Shown: positions 17,108-27,005, counted from the stretch's first letter. The stretch is DNA of 64,000 bases from JAITWN01 sp034002745 (GCA_034002745.1 JAVEZY010000010.1:18276-82275); one strand, 5' to 3'. Notes: generated by a model not told the origin, from the letters alone. Numbers and translations are program-made.

Positions 17108-18354
17108 GGCTCTCCAGTCAGCTTCGCGGCGGTCCCGCTCTCAGCCATGCCCCCGGCGATACGCTGAAAAACCTCGATCAACTGGGGAATGCGGGTCTGC
17201 CAGGCATTGGCGGCGGCATGTTCGATGATTGCATGCCTATCCCATTCCTTCGCAAGCGCGGCATCGATCGCATCGTACAGGGCCGCGGCATCGCCGTAGG
17301 GAACCACTGCGCCGACCACATCCGAGGAAACGACCTCCGCGTTACCGCCGACATCCGTGGTGACGATCGGCAGGCCGCAGGCCGACGCTTCGAGAAACAC
17401 ATTGGCCCAGCCCTCGAAACGGGTGGCCAGTACGAAGAGATCACCCGCGGAATAGACATGGCGCAGTTCATCGGGCGATACGGGGCCAAGCAGGTGAACA
17501 CGCTCCCCAAGACCCAGTCGCGCGATCTGCTCGCGCAGCTCGGCCTCATTGTCACCTTCCGGCGTGGCACCTCCAGCGATGACGAAATGAAGGTCCGGCC
17601 ATCGCTCCAGCAGGCGCGGCAGGACGTCGATGACGCGGTGAAAACCCTTCCGTTCGGTCAGACCGCCGACGGAAACCAGGACACGCGCCTCATCCGGCAG
17701 CCCGAGGCGCCGGCGGCAGTCGCGGCGATCCTCGGGGAAGAACCGGTCCAGATCCACGCCATTCCCCACCACCTGGACGTGATCCGCATCGATGCCCCAG
17801 GAGATGGCATCACGGCGCAGCGAGTCGGCCACCGACAACACGCGCGCGGCCTCCTCGAGGGTACGCATGATCTGGCGCTGCTGCGTCTTGCTGGCCTCGA
17901 AACGCACCAGGCTACCGCGCAGGGTCACGGTATAGGGACGCTTCAACCAGCGCGCAAGCAGGCGGGCAGCCGCGCCATCGGGATACACGAAATGGGCGTC
18001 AATGATGTCGAAATCGAATTCATCACGCAGACGGCGCATCAGCCGCAGGCTGCCGAGCGCCTGAAACCAGGCGTCGGTCGATTTGAAGATACCCGGGAAG
18101 CAGAAGAATCGGGGATGATGCACCACGACACCATTCTGGACTTCCACTGCCGGAAGCTCGGGCCGGAATCCCTTGCGCCAGCGGCGCAGGAAGCGCTGAA
18201 ACGGAAACCAGGGCGCCGGCGCCACCACCACCACATCCAGCTCGCGCGCGACGCGGCTCATGCGTTCACGCACGAACAGACCATAGTTGGGCTGCTCGAC
18301 GTTGGGATAGACGCGCGTATAGACCAGCAGTCGTGGGCGCCGTTCAGCGGACAT
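17104..18354 (-). CDS. Glycosyltransferase family 4
   Basis: A 416-residue GT-B glycosyltransferase. VGGLTERKGFHRVIDVLP marks the start of the C-terminal donor domain, and EGWANVFLEASACGLPIV carries the E-x7-E motif of retaining GT4 enzymes. The N-terminal YTRVYPNVEQPNYGLFV pattern is common in exopolysaccharide loci. I start at the ATG at 18354, which overlaps the end of the upstream transferase by 11 bases; the longer frame to 18387 adds 11 residues without a ribosome site. It would add one sugar to the lipid-linked repeat in the cytoplasm; donor and acceptor are unknown. Confidence 0.9.
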   Translation of the reverse strand: MSAERRPRLLVYTRVYPNVEQPNYGLFVRERMSRVARELDVVVVAPAPWFPFQRFLRRWRKGFRPELPAVEVQNGVVVHHPRFFCFPGIFKSTDAWFQALGSLRLMRRLRDEFDFDIIDAHFVYPDGAAARLLARWLKRPYTVTLRGSLVRFEASKTQQRQIMRTLEEAARVLSVADSLRRDAISWGIDADHVQVVGNGVDLDRFFPEDRRDCRRRLGLPDEARVLVSVGGLTERKGFHRVIDVLPRLLERWPDLHFVIAGGATPEGDNEAELREQIARLGLGERVHLLGPVSPDELRHVYSAGDLFVLATRFEGWANVFLEASACGLPIVTTDVGGNAEVVSSDVVGAVVPYGDAAALYDAIDAALAKEWDRHAIIEHAAANAWQTRIPQLIEVFQRIAGGMAESGTAAKLTGEP

Positions 18355-19564
18355 CGGCCATCCCCGTCGCGGCGCCAAGGCTTCCATAGACGTCGCGATA
18401 ACGCGCCACGCTGACTTTCCAGTTGCGCTCTGCCTCCACGTAATTTCGCCCGGCGGCGCGCACGGAGTCCCAGCTATCGCGGCATTCCAGACTGCGCAGG
18501 ATCACGCGCGCAAGGTCCTGCACATCCCCACTGCGGAATAGCCACCCCGTCTTCCCATCGCGGATCAGTTCGCGGTGCCCGCCCACGTCGGATGCGACCA
18601 GCAGGCGGCCCTGCGCCATGGCTTCGAGCGGCTTGAGCGGCGTGACCAGCTCGGTCAGACGCATCGGCAGCCGCGGGTACACGAGCAGGTCGACGATATC
18701 GTAATAGCGTTGCACCTCATCATGCGGCACCCGACCGGTGAACACCACGTAGCGATCGATGCCGAGCCTGGCCGCCTGCTCCTTGAGCCGTTCCTCCTGC
18801 GGACCGCCTCCAACCAGCAGGATGCGTACATCCGGCGCCGCGGCATGAATGGCCGGGAAGGCATCGAGCAGCAGATGGAGACCTTCGTACGCATAGAACG
18901 AACCGATGAAGCCCAGCACGCGAGTGCCGCCCAGTCCCAGGCGCGCCTTTAGCACCTCATCCGCAACGCCATTCCGGGTGAACTTCTCCGCATCGACCGC
19001 ATTGGGAATCACCGTCACTCGCTCGGGCGGAATCCCGCGCGCCACGATGTCGCCACGCAATCCCTCGCATATCGTCGTGACGTGATCGGCGCGTCGCAAG
19101 GCATAAGTCTCCAACGCTCGCGTCAGTCGGTAACGCAGTCCGCCTTCCCTGCTCGTGCCATGATCAACCGCCGCGTCCTCCCAGAACGCGCGCACTTCGT
19201 ATACCACCGGCAGCCCCAGACGCCGCCCGACCCGCAGCGCGGGCACGGCGTTCAGCACCGGCGAATGCGCATGCAGCACATCCGGGCGCACCGCGCGCGC
19301 CACCTCTTCCAGCCGCCGCTCGAGCGCCGACATCAGACGCCATTCACGCAGCACCGGAATCGTGCCGATGGCGGCATGGGTGCGGTAGAAATGGAGGCCA
19401 TCCACCGTTTCCTCCGCCTCGCCCGGCGCCGTGTGCTTGGGGCTGGTGAGATGGAAGGTCTGCCAGCCATTGCGATGCTGCTCACGCAGGATGGCGGCGG
19501 TGCGGAAGGTATACCCGCTGTGCAGCGGAATGGAGTGATCGAGTATGTGCAGAATCCGGATCAT
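18344..19564 (-). CDS. Glycosyltransferase, exosortase A-associated (Daro_2409-type)
   Basis: A 406-residue GT4 glycosyltransferase that begins MIRILHILDHSIPLHSGYTF, the diagnostic N-terminus of the exosortase A-associated family I know as TIGR04063. FRTAAILREQHRNGW, VYEVRAFWEDAAVDHGT, GFIGSFYAYEGLHLLLDAFP and KPLEAMAQGRLLVASDVGGH follow in the usual order. It would act in the cytoplasm on the undecaprenyl-linked repeat unit. It is separated by 38 bases from the preceding transferase and overlaps the next by 11 bases, all inside the XrtA operon. Confidence 0.93.
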   Translation of the reverse strand: MIRILHILDHSIPLHSGYTFRTAAILREQHRNGWQTFHLTSPKHTAPGEAEETVDGLHFYRTHAAIGTIPVLREWRLMSALERRLEEVARAVRPDVLHAHSPVLNAVPALRVGRRLGLPVVYEVRAFWEDAAVDHGTSREGGLRYRLTRALETYALRRADHVTTICEGLRGDIVARGIPPERVTVIPNAVDAEKFTRNGVADEVLKARLGLGGTRVLGFIGSFYAYEGLHLLLDAFPAIHAAAPDVRILLVGGGPQEERLKEQAARLGIDRYVVFTGRVPHDEVQRYYDIVDLLVYPRLPMRLTELVTPLKPLEAMAQGRLLVASDVGGHRELIRDGKTGWLFRSGDVQDLARVILRSLECRDSWDSVRAAGRNYVEAERNWKVSVARYRDVYGSLGAATGMADVR

Positions 19565-19602
19565 GACTTTAGTTCATATTTTCGAGGACGGATCGCGGCC
19601 GC

Positions 19603-20808
19603 TCAGCGTCTCGACAGCATGCGCTCGTAGACTCCCATGTAGGCGTCCACCATGACGCCCAGACTGAAATGACGCTCGGCCCTTTCCCGCGCAGCGCGCC
19701 CCTCGCGTTTCATGCGCACCGGATCCTGCAGGTAGGTTTCCAGCGCTGTTGCCAGAGCCGCGGCATCAGCCGCGGGCACGAGAGAGCCGCTCACGCCCTC
19801 CGCCACCAGGTCCGGGTTGCCACCCACCGCGGTCGCAATCACCGGCAAGCCGCTCGCCATTCCCTCCAGCAGCGTGTTGCAGATGCCTTCCGCATGAGAC
19901 GGCACGACCAGCAGATCCATGCCGCGCATCAGCGCCGCGACATCGCTGCGCCGGCCGGGCAGCCAGACTTCCGCATCGGCGCCGGCCGCCGTCACCCGCT
20001 CGCGCAGGGACTCCAGCAAGGGTCCATCCCCGATCATCATCAGACGCATGCGACGCTTCGCCTCCGGCGAACGCTCGCGCAGCTGAAGAAACGCTTCCAG
20101 CAGCACATCGGGGCCCTTCACCGCCTGCATGCGCATAACCGCACCGACGACCAGCGTATCGGCAGAGAATCCGCTCTCCATCGGCGTTTCCCGTCCCGCC
20201 GGCGCCGGGTGAAAGCGATCCGTATCCACGCCATTGCAGATGTGCGTCAATCGCGATTCGCCCACCGCGATGACGCGGCGCAGATAATCGACCTGATGCC
20301 TGGACAGCGCGATGTATTCCCCGACCAGCGGTCGGGCAAGGCGACGCAGGCGCTGGTTCTTTCGATTGGAGCCGTCGGTATCGCTGATCTCCCAGCCGTG
20401 CTCGCCGTGAACCCGGCGCCGCACGCCGGCAAGCATCGCAGTGAACTGTGTCTCCAGGGTGCCGAGATTGCGCGTGTGCACGATGTCCGGTCGCAGCGTC
20501 CGCAGCAGGCGCCACAGCCGCAGGTGGACGCCCAGATCCTTTCCCGGCTGCTTGTGCAAGGCGTACACCGCCACGTCATCGCGGCGGATATTGTCGCGGA
20601 AATCGGAGGAGTCGGTCATGCAGACGATGGCATGACGGTAACGAGAGGCCGGCATGTGGTTGATGAGGTTGACCAGCCCGTTTTCCATGCCGCCGACATC
20701 CAGACGATGAATGATGTGCGCGATCAGAGGCGCCGTTCGCGCACCATCCGTGCGGGTCACCGGCTCCGCTGCGGTCATCATCCGCGCGTCGACGTCATGC
20801 CGGCTCAC
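19603..20808 (-). CDS. Sugar transferase, PEP-CTERM/EpsH1-associated (stp2 type)
   Basis: A 401-residue GT4 glycosyltransferase of the type 2 sugar transferase linked to exosortase A (TIGR03088). Typical features are IAHIIHRLDVGGMENGLVNL at the N-terminus, VHTRNLGTLETQF, VHGEHGWEISDTDG and the E-x7-E region HAEGICNTLLEGMASGLPVI. It starts with GTG in a GTGA overlap with the exosortase gene, so both are made together. The first 25 residues are polar and the conserved fold begins near PLIAHIIH, so an internal start cannot be excluded. Confidence 0.93.
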   Translation of the reverse strand: MSRHDVDARMMTAAEPVTRTDGARTAPLIAHIIHRLDVGGMENGLVNLINHMPASRYRHAIVCMTDSSDFRDNIRRDDVAVYALHKQPGKDLGVHLRLWRLLRTLRPDIVHTRNLGTLETQFTAMLAGVRRRVHGEHGWEISDTDGSNRKNQRLRRLARPLVGEYIALSRHQVDYLRRVIAVGESRLTHICNGVDTDRFHPAPAGRETPMESGFSADTLVVGAVMRMQAVKGPDVLLEAFLQLRERSPEAKRRMRLMMIGDGPLLESLRERVTAAGADAEVWLPGRRSDVAALMRGMDLLVVPSHAEGICNTLLEGMASGLPVIATAVGGNPDLVAEGVSGSLVPAADAAALATALETYLQDPVRMKREGRAARERAERHFSLGVMVDAYMGVYERMLSRR

Positions 20809-22385
20809 AGGCCCTCCCCGGGCGCGAGTTCCACGCGCACGCCGGATGAAGCCAGGAACTCTGCCAGTTGCGCCCGAACCTCGGCAGCCGACAGTTGATA
20901 ATCCGCGGTCATGGTGACGAGCAGGGATCCGCGCTCGTCCCCGCGCAGCTTCGCCCAGGCCTCCAGCAGCTTCACCAGAACCGGCTCGGCGGTCGGCATG
21001 CCGCCAACCTGATACCAGTACCAGACGATGCGTGAGCGGCCTTCGGCGCTGCGCATGGTCACTTCACGGACCATGGCATGGCTGCCATCCGGCAGGGTGA
21101 CGCGACGACTGGCCTCTGCCGCGCGCCGCCAGACGATATCATCGGGAATGCGGTTGTCATAACGGATCACATCGCTGCCGCGACCACGCTGATGGTAATG
21201 AAACACATGCAAGGCGAGATTCGCGCCATCATCGCGACGGTATCCGGCATGCAGCGCCCTGTCGGGCGCGGCATAGCTCGGCTGCCATGCCTCGACGGCA
21301 GTCGTTGGCCCTTCCCAGCCCGATACCGAAGGCGCCACCGGGCGCACCGATTCCGGCATGCTCGCGCGATCCGATGACAGCCATGCATCGGCCGACGGAC
21401 CGGCGCCAAGCACCAGCGCGGCGACCACGAGCGGCGCCGCGACCGCACGCAGGGCGAAAGCAGGCGCACGGGAATCCGGCGCCGGCGCCGATGACTGCGG
21501 CGACTCGCGGAACAGGCTGCCCAGCCCGAACAGCAGCAACAGCACGAACACGAAGAAGATCCAGCCATAGATCAGATGATCCACGCCAACCGCATACTCC
21601 ATGTCGGTCCGGTGTGCGATGGTAATGATGCCCCAGGCGCGCACGCCATTGGCGAGCACAGGCAGAACGAGCGCCAGCACCATGAAGGCGAGACGCCGCC
21701 ACGCGCTGCGGTACATGAGATAGGCATAGACGGAGCCGATGGCCACGGATGCAATGAGATAGCGTATGCCGCTGCACACATCCGCGACCACGAAGTTGCC
21801 GCCCGGGATGCTGATGTAGCGGCCCTCGAGATAGACCGGGATGCCTCCCAGCTTGAGCATCAGCACGGTAAACCAGGCGGTGTAATCCTGCAGCGCCGGC
21901 ACCAGGAAGTTCCCCACGGGCCAGGCGAAGAACAGGAAGCACAGCGGGAACAGCAGGCGCCGTGCGACTGCGGTGCCGAGGAAGGCGACTGTCAGTGCCG
22001 GCAGGAGCGCCACCACGACGAAGGTCTGTACGCTGGTCACGTCGACGATCCGGCCGGCGAACCACAAACAGCCCAGCGCCGCGATCATCGCAATGCCCCA
22101 TGAAGACGGCACCGGTCGCAGTGGAGCCAGCTGACCCCGCTTGAGCCAGATGAGCCACAACGCGAGCGGGACAATCATCATGCCGTGCGCATAGGTGACG
22201 GAATTCAGCCAGATGTGAACCAGCGCCGTGACGCCGGGCCAATAGAGCGCCAGCATCAGCGCGAAGGCGGCGCCGAGCATCGCCAACGCGACGGGCCAGT
22301 CATATCGTGCCGGGTGGCGATCCCCCCCCGGCGCAGCGTCGCTTCGCGCGCGGGGCAGTTCTTCCGGCGACGGTACCGCGCTCAT
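20805..22385 (-). CDS. xrtA: Exosortase A with fused EpsI domain
   Basis: An inner-membrane transpeptidase-like cysteine protease of 526 residues, the centre of the PEP-CTERM sorting system. The first 320 residues hold about eight membrane helices and the full catalytic set: Cys204 in VADVCSGIRYL, Arg249 in LANGVRAWG and His270 in GVDHLIYGW. Residues about 330-526 are a periplasmic EpsI-type domain, commonly fused to exosortase A. The enzyme cuts PEP-CTERM proteins after their C-terminal anchor motif. It lies between two XrtA-specific sugar transferases, overlapping both by four bases (ATGA and GTGA), so production of the protease and the polymer enzymes is tied. Confidence 0.96.
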   Translation of the reverse strand: MSAVPSPEELPRARSDAAPGGDRHPARYDWPVALAMLGAAFALMLALYWPGVTALVHIWLNSVTYAHGMMIVPLALWLIWLKRGQLAPLRPVPSSWGIAMIAALGCLWFAGRIVDVTSVQTFVVVALLPALTVAFLGTAVARRLLFPLCFLFFAWPVGNFLVPALQDYTAWFTVLMLKLGGIPVYLEGRYISIPGGNFVVADVCSGIRYLIASVAIGSVYAYLMYRSAWRRLAFMVLALVLPVLANGVRAWGIITIAHRTDMEYAVGVDHLIYGWIFFVFVLLLLFGLGSLFRESPQSSAPAPDSRAPAFALRAVAAPLVVAALVLGAGPSADAWLSSDRASMPESVRPVAPSVSGWEGPTTAVEAWQPSYAAPDRALHAGYRRDDGANLALHVFHYHQRGRGSDVIRYDNRIPDDIVWRRAAEASRRVTLPDGSHAMVREVTMRSAEGRSRIVWYWYQVGGMPTAEPVLVKLLEAWAKLRGDERGSLLVTMTADYQLSAAEVRAQLAEFLASSGVRVELAPGEGL

Positions 22386-23617
22386 GCCATTCTCCTTTGC
22401 TTGAGCGGTCCGCCATTGCCCCCATCCATCAGATCGGCGAAGCGCGCCATGTGGCTGTCCCAGGCGTACAGGGCGAGAACATTGCGTCGCCCCGCCTCGC
22501 CCAGACGCCGCGCCATGGCGCGATCGGTCAACACCTGGACCGCGAGCTCCGCCAGTGCCTCAGGATCCTCGCTCACCCGCCATTCCAGGTCGGCGCCGCC
22601 ACGCAGACCGTCGATCGCCTGCGGCGTGGCAACGACCGCGAGCCCCATGGACATCGCCTCCAGAACCTTGTTCTGCACCCCGCGGGCAATGCGCAGCGGC
22701 GCCACAGCTGCAGCCGCGTGCGCCTGCCATGGACGTACGTCGGGTACGGTACCGGTCACGGTAATGGCAGGATGTCGCGCGAGGCGCTGTACGGCTGGCG
22801 CCGGCCTTGCGCCGACGATAGTGAATCTGGCCTCCGGTACCCGCGCGATGATGCGGGGAAACACTTCCTCCGCGAACCAGCGCACCGCGTCGACATTGGC
22901 CCGATAGTCCATGGCGCCGGTGAAGACCAGGTGCCGCTCTCCTTCAGCGTAAGGATTGGGATAAGAGCGTTCGGGCGAAAAATAGTCGGTATCGACGCCA
23001 TTGTCGACGGCATGCACCCGCGCCGCGATCTCCGGCGCAAGTCCGCGGAAAAGCGCGGCTTCCTCCTCGCTGACGAACACCGCGGCGTCGGCTCGGGCGG
23101 CAAGATCGCGCTCGAAGGCGAGCAGGCGCTCCGCCTCCCTTCGATACAGGAGGTTCATCGGAAAGTGACAGTCGGGCGCGTACTGGCGCCACTTCTCGGA
23201 ATCGACATCGACGAAATCGACGACCACGCGGCGATTCGCGTAATCCCCGGCGGAAAGATACTGCGCCATCGCCGCCGAGAAAATCACAACCCGGTCCATG
23301 CCCCCATTCAGGCGGGCACGCACCCACTCGATCATCTGCGGATCGCGATAGTACGGCAGCGTGAGCGGTTCACCGCTCAGCAGGCCGCGCAGGCTCGACA
23401 GCCGGGCGCGCAACGGTCGCAGGGGGCGGGCATACACCTCCGCGCACCACTCGCCCAGCGCCGGCACATGCGCGATGTCCTCGGCATCGTCGTAGAAACA
23501 ACCCAGCGACACGCGGTGGGTGCGCGACAGATGGCGAAGGATATGGAAGGAGCGGATCTTGTCGCCCTTGTTCGGTGGATAGGGAATCCGGTGGGCAAGA
23601 AAAAGCAGGCTCCGCAC
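22382..23617 (-). CDS. Sugar transferase, PEP-CTERM/EpsH1-associated (stp1 type)
   Basis: A 411-residue GT-B glycosyltransferase of the type 1 sugar transferase family linked to exosortase A (TIGR03087). The N-terminal LFLAHRIPYPPNKGDKIRSF is characteristic, as is VDFVDVDSEKWRQYA; the donor domain has HLVFTGAMDYRANVDAVRWF and KVLEAMSMGLAVVATPQAID. It acts in the cytoplasm on the lipid-linked repeat. Three bases separate it from the FemAB gene upstream, and its stop overlaps the exosortase start (ATGA). Confidence 0.94.
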   Translation of the reverse strand: MRSLLFLAHRIPYPPNKGDKIRSFHILRHLSRTHRVSLGCFYDDAEDIAHVPALGEWCAEVYARPLRPLRARLSSLRGLLSGEPLTLPYYRDPQMIEWVRARLNGGMDRVVIFSAAMAQYLSAGDYANRRVVVDFVDVDSEKWRQYAPDCHFPMNLLYRREAERLLAFERDLAARADAAVFVSEEEAALFRGLAPEIAARVHAVDNGVDTDYFSPERSYPNPYAEGERHLVFTGAMDYRANVDAVRWFAEEVFPRIIARVPEARFTIVGARPAPAVQRLARHPAITVTGTVPDVRPWQAHAAAAVAPLRIARGVQNKVLEAMSMGLAVVATPQAIDGLRGGADLEWRVSEDPEALAELAVQVLTDRAMARRLGEAGRRNVLALYAWDSHMARFADLMDGGNGGPLKQRRMA

Positions 23618-23620
23618 GCT

Positions 23621-24706
23621 TCACCCCAGCGACCGTGACAGATGCGGTCCGATCAGGTTGGCAACACCGAGCGGCAGGCGTTTCCACGCCGAAACAAACA
23701 TCCGGTACTTCGGATTGAGCGGATTGATATCCGGCATGCGTGACGAGCGCACCAGATGGTATTCATAGTGCAACGGCTCGGCCTCGAATCCCCAGTTCCG
23801 CTTGAAACTCCAGGAGCCGGTGCCAACCTTGCTGCGCCCGTAGTCGAAAATCCGGCAGTCCCGCTCGGCGGCCCGGCACATCAGGTCCCAGTAGAGAAAA
23901 TCGTAGCCGGCGACTGCCCGCGCCTCCAGCGTCCCGCCACCGTAATAGGGCAGCACCTCATCACGGAACCAGAAGCTGAGCACGCTGGCCACCGGACGCG
24001 ACTCATGGCTTACCGTCAGCACGTCGCAGTCCGCCCCGAAGACCTCCGTCAGAGCCTGGAAATAGCGCCGCGGGAAGACCGGCGTCCCGAGGCGGTGGAC
24101 GCTGTCGGCATAGATGGCGAAAAATCGCTCGGTGTCGCCATCGATCGTTCCCTGCAGGCCATGCTTGATGCCCTTGCGCACCATGGCGCGCTGCTTGCGC
24201 GGGATGGCCAGCATGTTCTGCTCGTGATCGGGTTCTATGGCCTTGCGGAAGGTCACGTACAGGCTATCCTTGCACGGCCACTCGGGGCGGCGACGCGCCA
24301 GATGACGCAACTCGAGATGATCGACTTTCAGATCGTCGGCAAGGTCCCGCGCCGCATCGATCAGCGCGCTCGCGCTCGCCTCGTCATCGGCGGCGACACC
24401 CCCATAGACACAGAATGGCGTCGAGATCAGGGCGTTGCCGAAGAGCACGCTGCGCACATGACCGAGCGGCAACACGCCGCTGATTCGGCCATCGACTTCC
24501 GCATAGAGATAGTGGGCGCGGTGAGCGAATACATCCTCCAGCACGCGGCGCCAGCCGGCGCGATGAAAGAACGTCGCATCGGGACAACCTTCCACGAAGG
24601 CATCCCAGCGCGCCTCGTCGGCCGCAGCCAGCTGCCGGACGACAGGCCTGCCGACCCGTTCCCCGGCCGCCGCCACTTCGATCGCTGGCGATGATGCCGC
24701 GTTCAT
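23621..24706 (-). CDS. FemAB-like acyltransferase, PEP-CTERM-associated
   Basis: A 361-residue protein of the FemAB/GNAT group (TIGR03019 as I recall). ATFFHRAGWRRVLEDVFAH, LPLGHVRSVLFGNALISTPF, IPRKQRAMVRKGIKHGL and FDYGRSKVGTGSWSFKRNWG are the conserved family stretches. FemAB enzymes transfer aminoacyl groups; here the acceptor may be the polysaccharide or a sorted protein. I start at the ATG at 24706, in an ATGA overlap with the deacetylase gene; the extra 56 residues from 24874 lie within the deacetylase and are not conserved in type. Confidence 0.93.
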   Translation of the reverse strand: MNAASSPAIEVAAAGERVGRPVVRQLAAADEARWDAFVEGCPDATFFHRAGWRRVLEDVFAHRAHYLYAEVDGRISGVLPLGHVRSVLFGNALISTPFCVYGGVAADDEASASALIDAARDLADDLKVDHLELRHLARRRPEWPCKDSLYVTFRKAIEPDHEQNMLAIPRKQRAMVRKGIKHGLQGTIDGDTERFFAIYADSVHRLGTPVFPRRYFQALTEVFGADCDVLTVSHESRPVASVLSFWFRDEVLPYYGGGTLEARAVAGYDFLYWDLMCRAAERDCRIFDYGRSKVGTGSWSFKRNWGFEAEPLHYEYHLVRSSRMPDINPLNPKYRMFVSAWKRLPLGVANLIGPHLSRSLG

Positions 24707-25578
24707 GCGCTGTACTCCGCGGACGACAGGAAAACCTCGTCCATGCGCCCCCAACGGAAGTCGCGCAGCAGATGATCCAGTCTCATTTCCATGCGTCCCA
24801 GATTGAGATAGTGCCGAAATCGCGTGCGCGATCCGATCCCTTGCTGTCGCGGCTGATCGGGATCGATCTCCCATGGATGGAAATAGAAGACCCCAGACTG
24901 ACCGTCATGCAGATTCACCCGATTGAGCCCCCAGCGGAACAGCGGATAAGGCAACAGTCGGAAGTAACCACCACCGCCGCAAGGAAGCTTGCGCCCGGCG
25001 AGCTCCACTGTAGTCACCGGCACCTCGAGCAGTCCGTCGGGCCCGCCGTGACGAAAAGCGAACCGTGGAGCCTCCGGCATCCCGTAAAGATCATGTCTGA
25101 TCGGATAGATGCTCGAACTGTACAGGTGACCAGTCTCCCCCAGCACGTCGAGTGCCCACAGATTGTCGCGTCCGATCGAATAGCTCGCCGCGCGGTAACC
25201 CGACACCCGCACGCTGCCGATGTCCTCGAGCAGGGATCGCGTACGTACGACATCCTGCCGGAATTCCTCCGGACTCTGCTGCACGACACGCACGTGCGAC
25301 CAGCCATGACTCGCCAGTTCGTGTCCTTCGGCAACCACACGACGCACCAGTTCCGGATGACGCTCGGCTATCCAGCCGAGAAAGAAGAAGGTGGCGCGCA
25401 CGCCATGGCGATCAAAGAGCGCCAGTATTCTCTCCATGCTGCCTTCGACACGCGAGGGCAGCTTGTCCCAGATTTCACGATCGATGTGACGCTCGAACGC
25501 CGAGACCTGGAAATACTCCTCGACATCGACACTCATCGCGTTCATCGGCCGCGCGATCCCTGTGCTCGGCATGCTCAT
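24703..25578 (-). CDS. Polysaccharide deacetylase, PEP-CTERM locus subfamily
   Basis: A 291-residue NodB-fold protein. AMSVDVEEYFQVSAFE gives the DVE metal motif typical of this subfamily (TIGR03006), with ATFFFLGWIAERHPELVRRV, HELASHGWSH for the two histidines and VSGYRAASYSIG for the arginine motif. It would deacetylate the exopolysaccharide. I chose the ATG at 25578, directly after the stop of the barrel protein (TAG at 25580-25582); the frame could also be read from 25593. In most XrtA loci a secretion-type ATPase gene stands between these two genes; here there is no room for it. Confidence 0.93.
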   Translation of the reverse strand: MSMPSTGIARPMNAMSVDVEEYFQVSAFERHIDREIWDKLPSRVEGSMERILALFDRHGVRATFFFLGWIAERHPELVRRVVAEGHELASHGWSHVRVVQQSPEEFRQDVVRTRSLLEDIGSVRVSGYRAASYSIGRDNLWALDVLGETGHLYSSSIYPIRHDLYGMPEAPRFAFRHGGPDGLLEVPVTTVELAGRKLPCGGGGYFRLLPYPLFRWGLNRVNLHDGQSGVFYFHPWEIDPDQPRQQGIGSRTRFRHYLNLGRMEMRLDHLLRDFRWGRMDEVFLSSAEYSA

Positions 25579-25579
25579 G

Positions 25580-27004
25580 CTAGAACCTGGCACTCACGGA
25601 CAGCGTGATACGATTCTCCCGCGAATCGTTCAGCGTTTCGGTGGAGTCGCGGCGCTGGTGCCGTACGCTGACCGAAGTGTCCACATGCCTCGAGAGCTGA
25701 CGCGACAGCCCGAGATCCAGCGCCCACAGGCGGCTGACTTCGCCGTCACCAAGATAATAATTGCGCTGCCAACTCAAGCGCGTGGTTGCGCGCGTACGGG
25801 ATGCGACGCGCCAGGCGCCGGTGAGCGCCGCGCCGGTCAGACGCTGGTCGAGGGCCGTCGTGCGCTGGTACTCTCGATCCTCATGATAGGCGCGCAGACT
25901 CCACTGGGTGCGCCCGGTCGATCCGGAAGCGCCTGCGTTCCAGCGCCGCGACACATAGACCTCAGTGATCAACTCGGGAATCTCGAGCTCGATCAGCAGC
26001 AGTTCGCCCGTCGGCAGCTCGATCAGCCCCAGCACCGGTACAAACTCCACTGCGCTGAGCGTCGTCGGCGATTCGGTGTATTCAACGGCCCAGGTCGCCC
26101 ATGGCGAGCGGTGAGTCAGACTCATGCCGTAGGTCGAACCGAAGAAGCGCTCGCCGTAATAGGCGGTCAAGGAAGTGCGAACACCGGTCCAGTTGATTCC
26201 CGCACGCCAGAAATCGTCATCCGGCCGCGGCCGTCGACCAGGATCGAACTCGAAGTCGTTGCGCTCGCGCCCTGCCGCGCCGAACACACTGAGCCGCCTT
26301 CCCAGGTTCCAGTTGAGCATCCCCTCGAGCGTCTCGAAGCTGATCTCCGCTCCGTCGTCGTAGTCGAACCTATCCTCCAGATACGATACCGACCAGCCGA
26401 ACGTGGTGAACACGGGACCGCTATGCAACTCGGCCCTGAGGAGATCACGCTCGCTGTTGAATTCGTCGAGACCCGATTCCTGATAATCAACCCACTCACG
26501 CCGGAAGGACACCTCACTGGCGGCGAACCGTCCGTATGTTTCCTGGTAGCGCGCGCCACCGCCATAGCCGGCGACATCGGCCCGGTTGGTGGACGGCGTC
26601 AGAAGGTCGAGCGGCACGTCATCACGGCCAGAGATGATACGCTGGGTGTATTCGGCATCTGCGTCGACGAAGAGGTGGTTGCGCCAGACCTGCAGCGTGC
26701 CCTCGCCACGAAACTGCTGATAGACTTCGTCGCGCTCCTCGCTGTCCCAGTAATCGACGGCCACGACATCATAGACGAGGGAGACCTGGTTGGCGGTGCG
26801 CTGCCGCGTCAGCGAGAAGCCGGCCGATGCCGAGGTGACATGATCTCCCTGCTCGCTGCCGGACCGGTTGAGCCGAAGGTTATCGGAATAGGTGTGCGAG
26901 ACGTTCGCCCGCGCACCCGCCTCCCAGGGACCGGCGGCGCAGACCGCTAAGGGCAGCAATATCAGCGATGAGGGGATCCAGGCGATCCATCGACGAAAAC
27001 GCAC
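25580..27004 (-). CDS. Outer-membrane beta-barrel protein, PEP-CTERM-associated
   Basis: A 474-residue protein with a signal peptide (IAWIPSSLILLPLAVCAAG) followed by amphipathic strands ending in LSVSARF with a terminal Phe, the signature of an outer-membrane barrel. It corresponds to the uncharacterised XrtA-associated family (TIGR03016), with HTYSDNLRLNRSGSEQGD near the N-terminus. It may form the outer-membrane channel for the polysaccharide. I use the GTG at 27004, which gives a clean signal peptide and has GGAAGAG just before it; longer frames to 27040 would overlap the ATPase gene by 35 bases. Confidence 0.9.
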   Translation of the reverse strand: MRFRRWIAWIPSSLILLPLAVCAAGPWEAGARANVSHTYSDNLRLNRSGSEQGDHVTSASAGFSLTRQRTANQVSLVYDVVAVDYWDSEERDEVYQQFRGEGTLQVWRNHLFVDADAEYTQRIISGRDDVPLDLLTPSTNRADVAGYGGGARYQETYGRFAASEVSFRREWVDYQESGLDEFNSERDLLRAELHSGPVFTTFGWSVSYLEDRFDYDDGAEISFETLEGMLNWNLGRRLSVFGAAGRERNDFEFDPGRRPRPDDDFWRAGINWTGVRTSLTAYYGERFFGSTYGMSLTHRSPWATWAVEYTESPTTLSAVEFVPVLGLIELPTGELLLIELEIPELITEVYVSRRWNAGASGSTGRTQWSLRAYHEDREYQRTTALDQRLTGAALTGAWRVASRTRATTRLSWQRNYYLGDGEVSRLWALDLGLSRQLSRHVDTSVSVRHQRRDSTETLNDSRENRITLSVSARF

Positions 27005-27005
27005 T

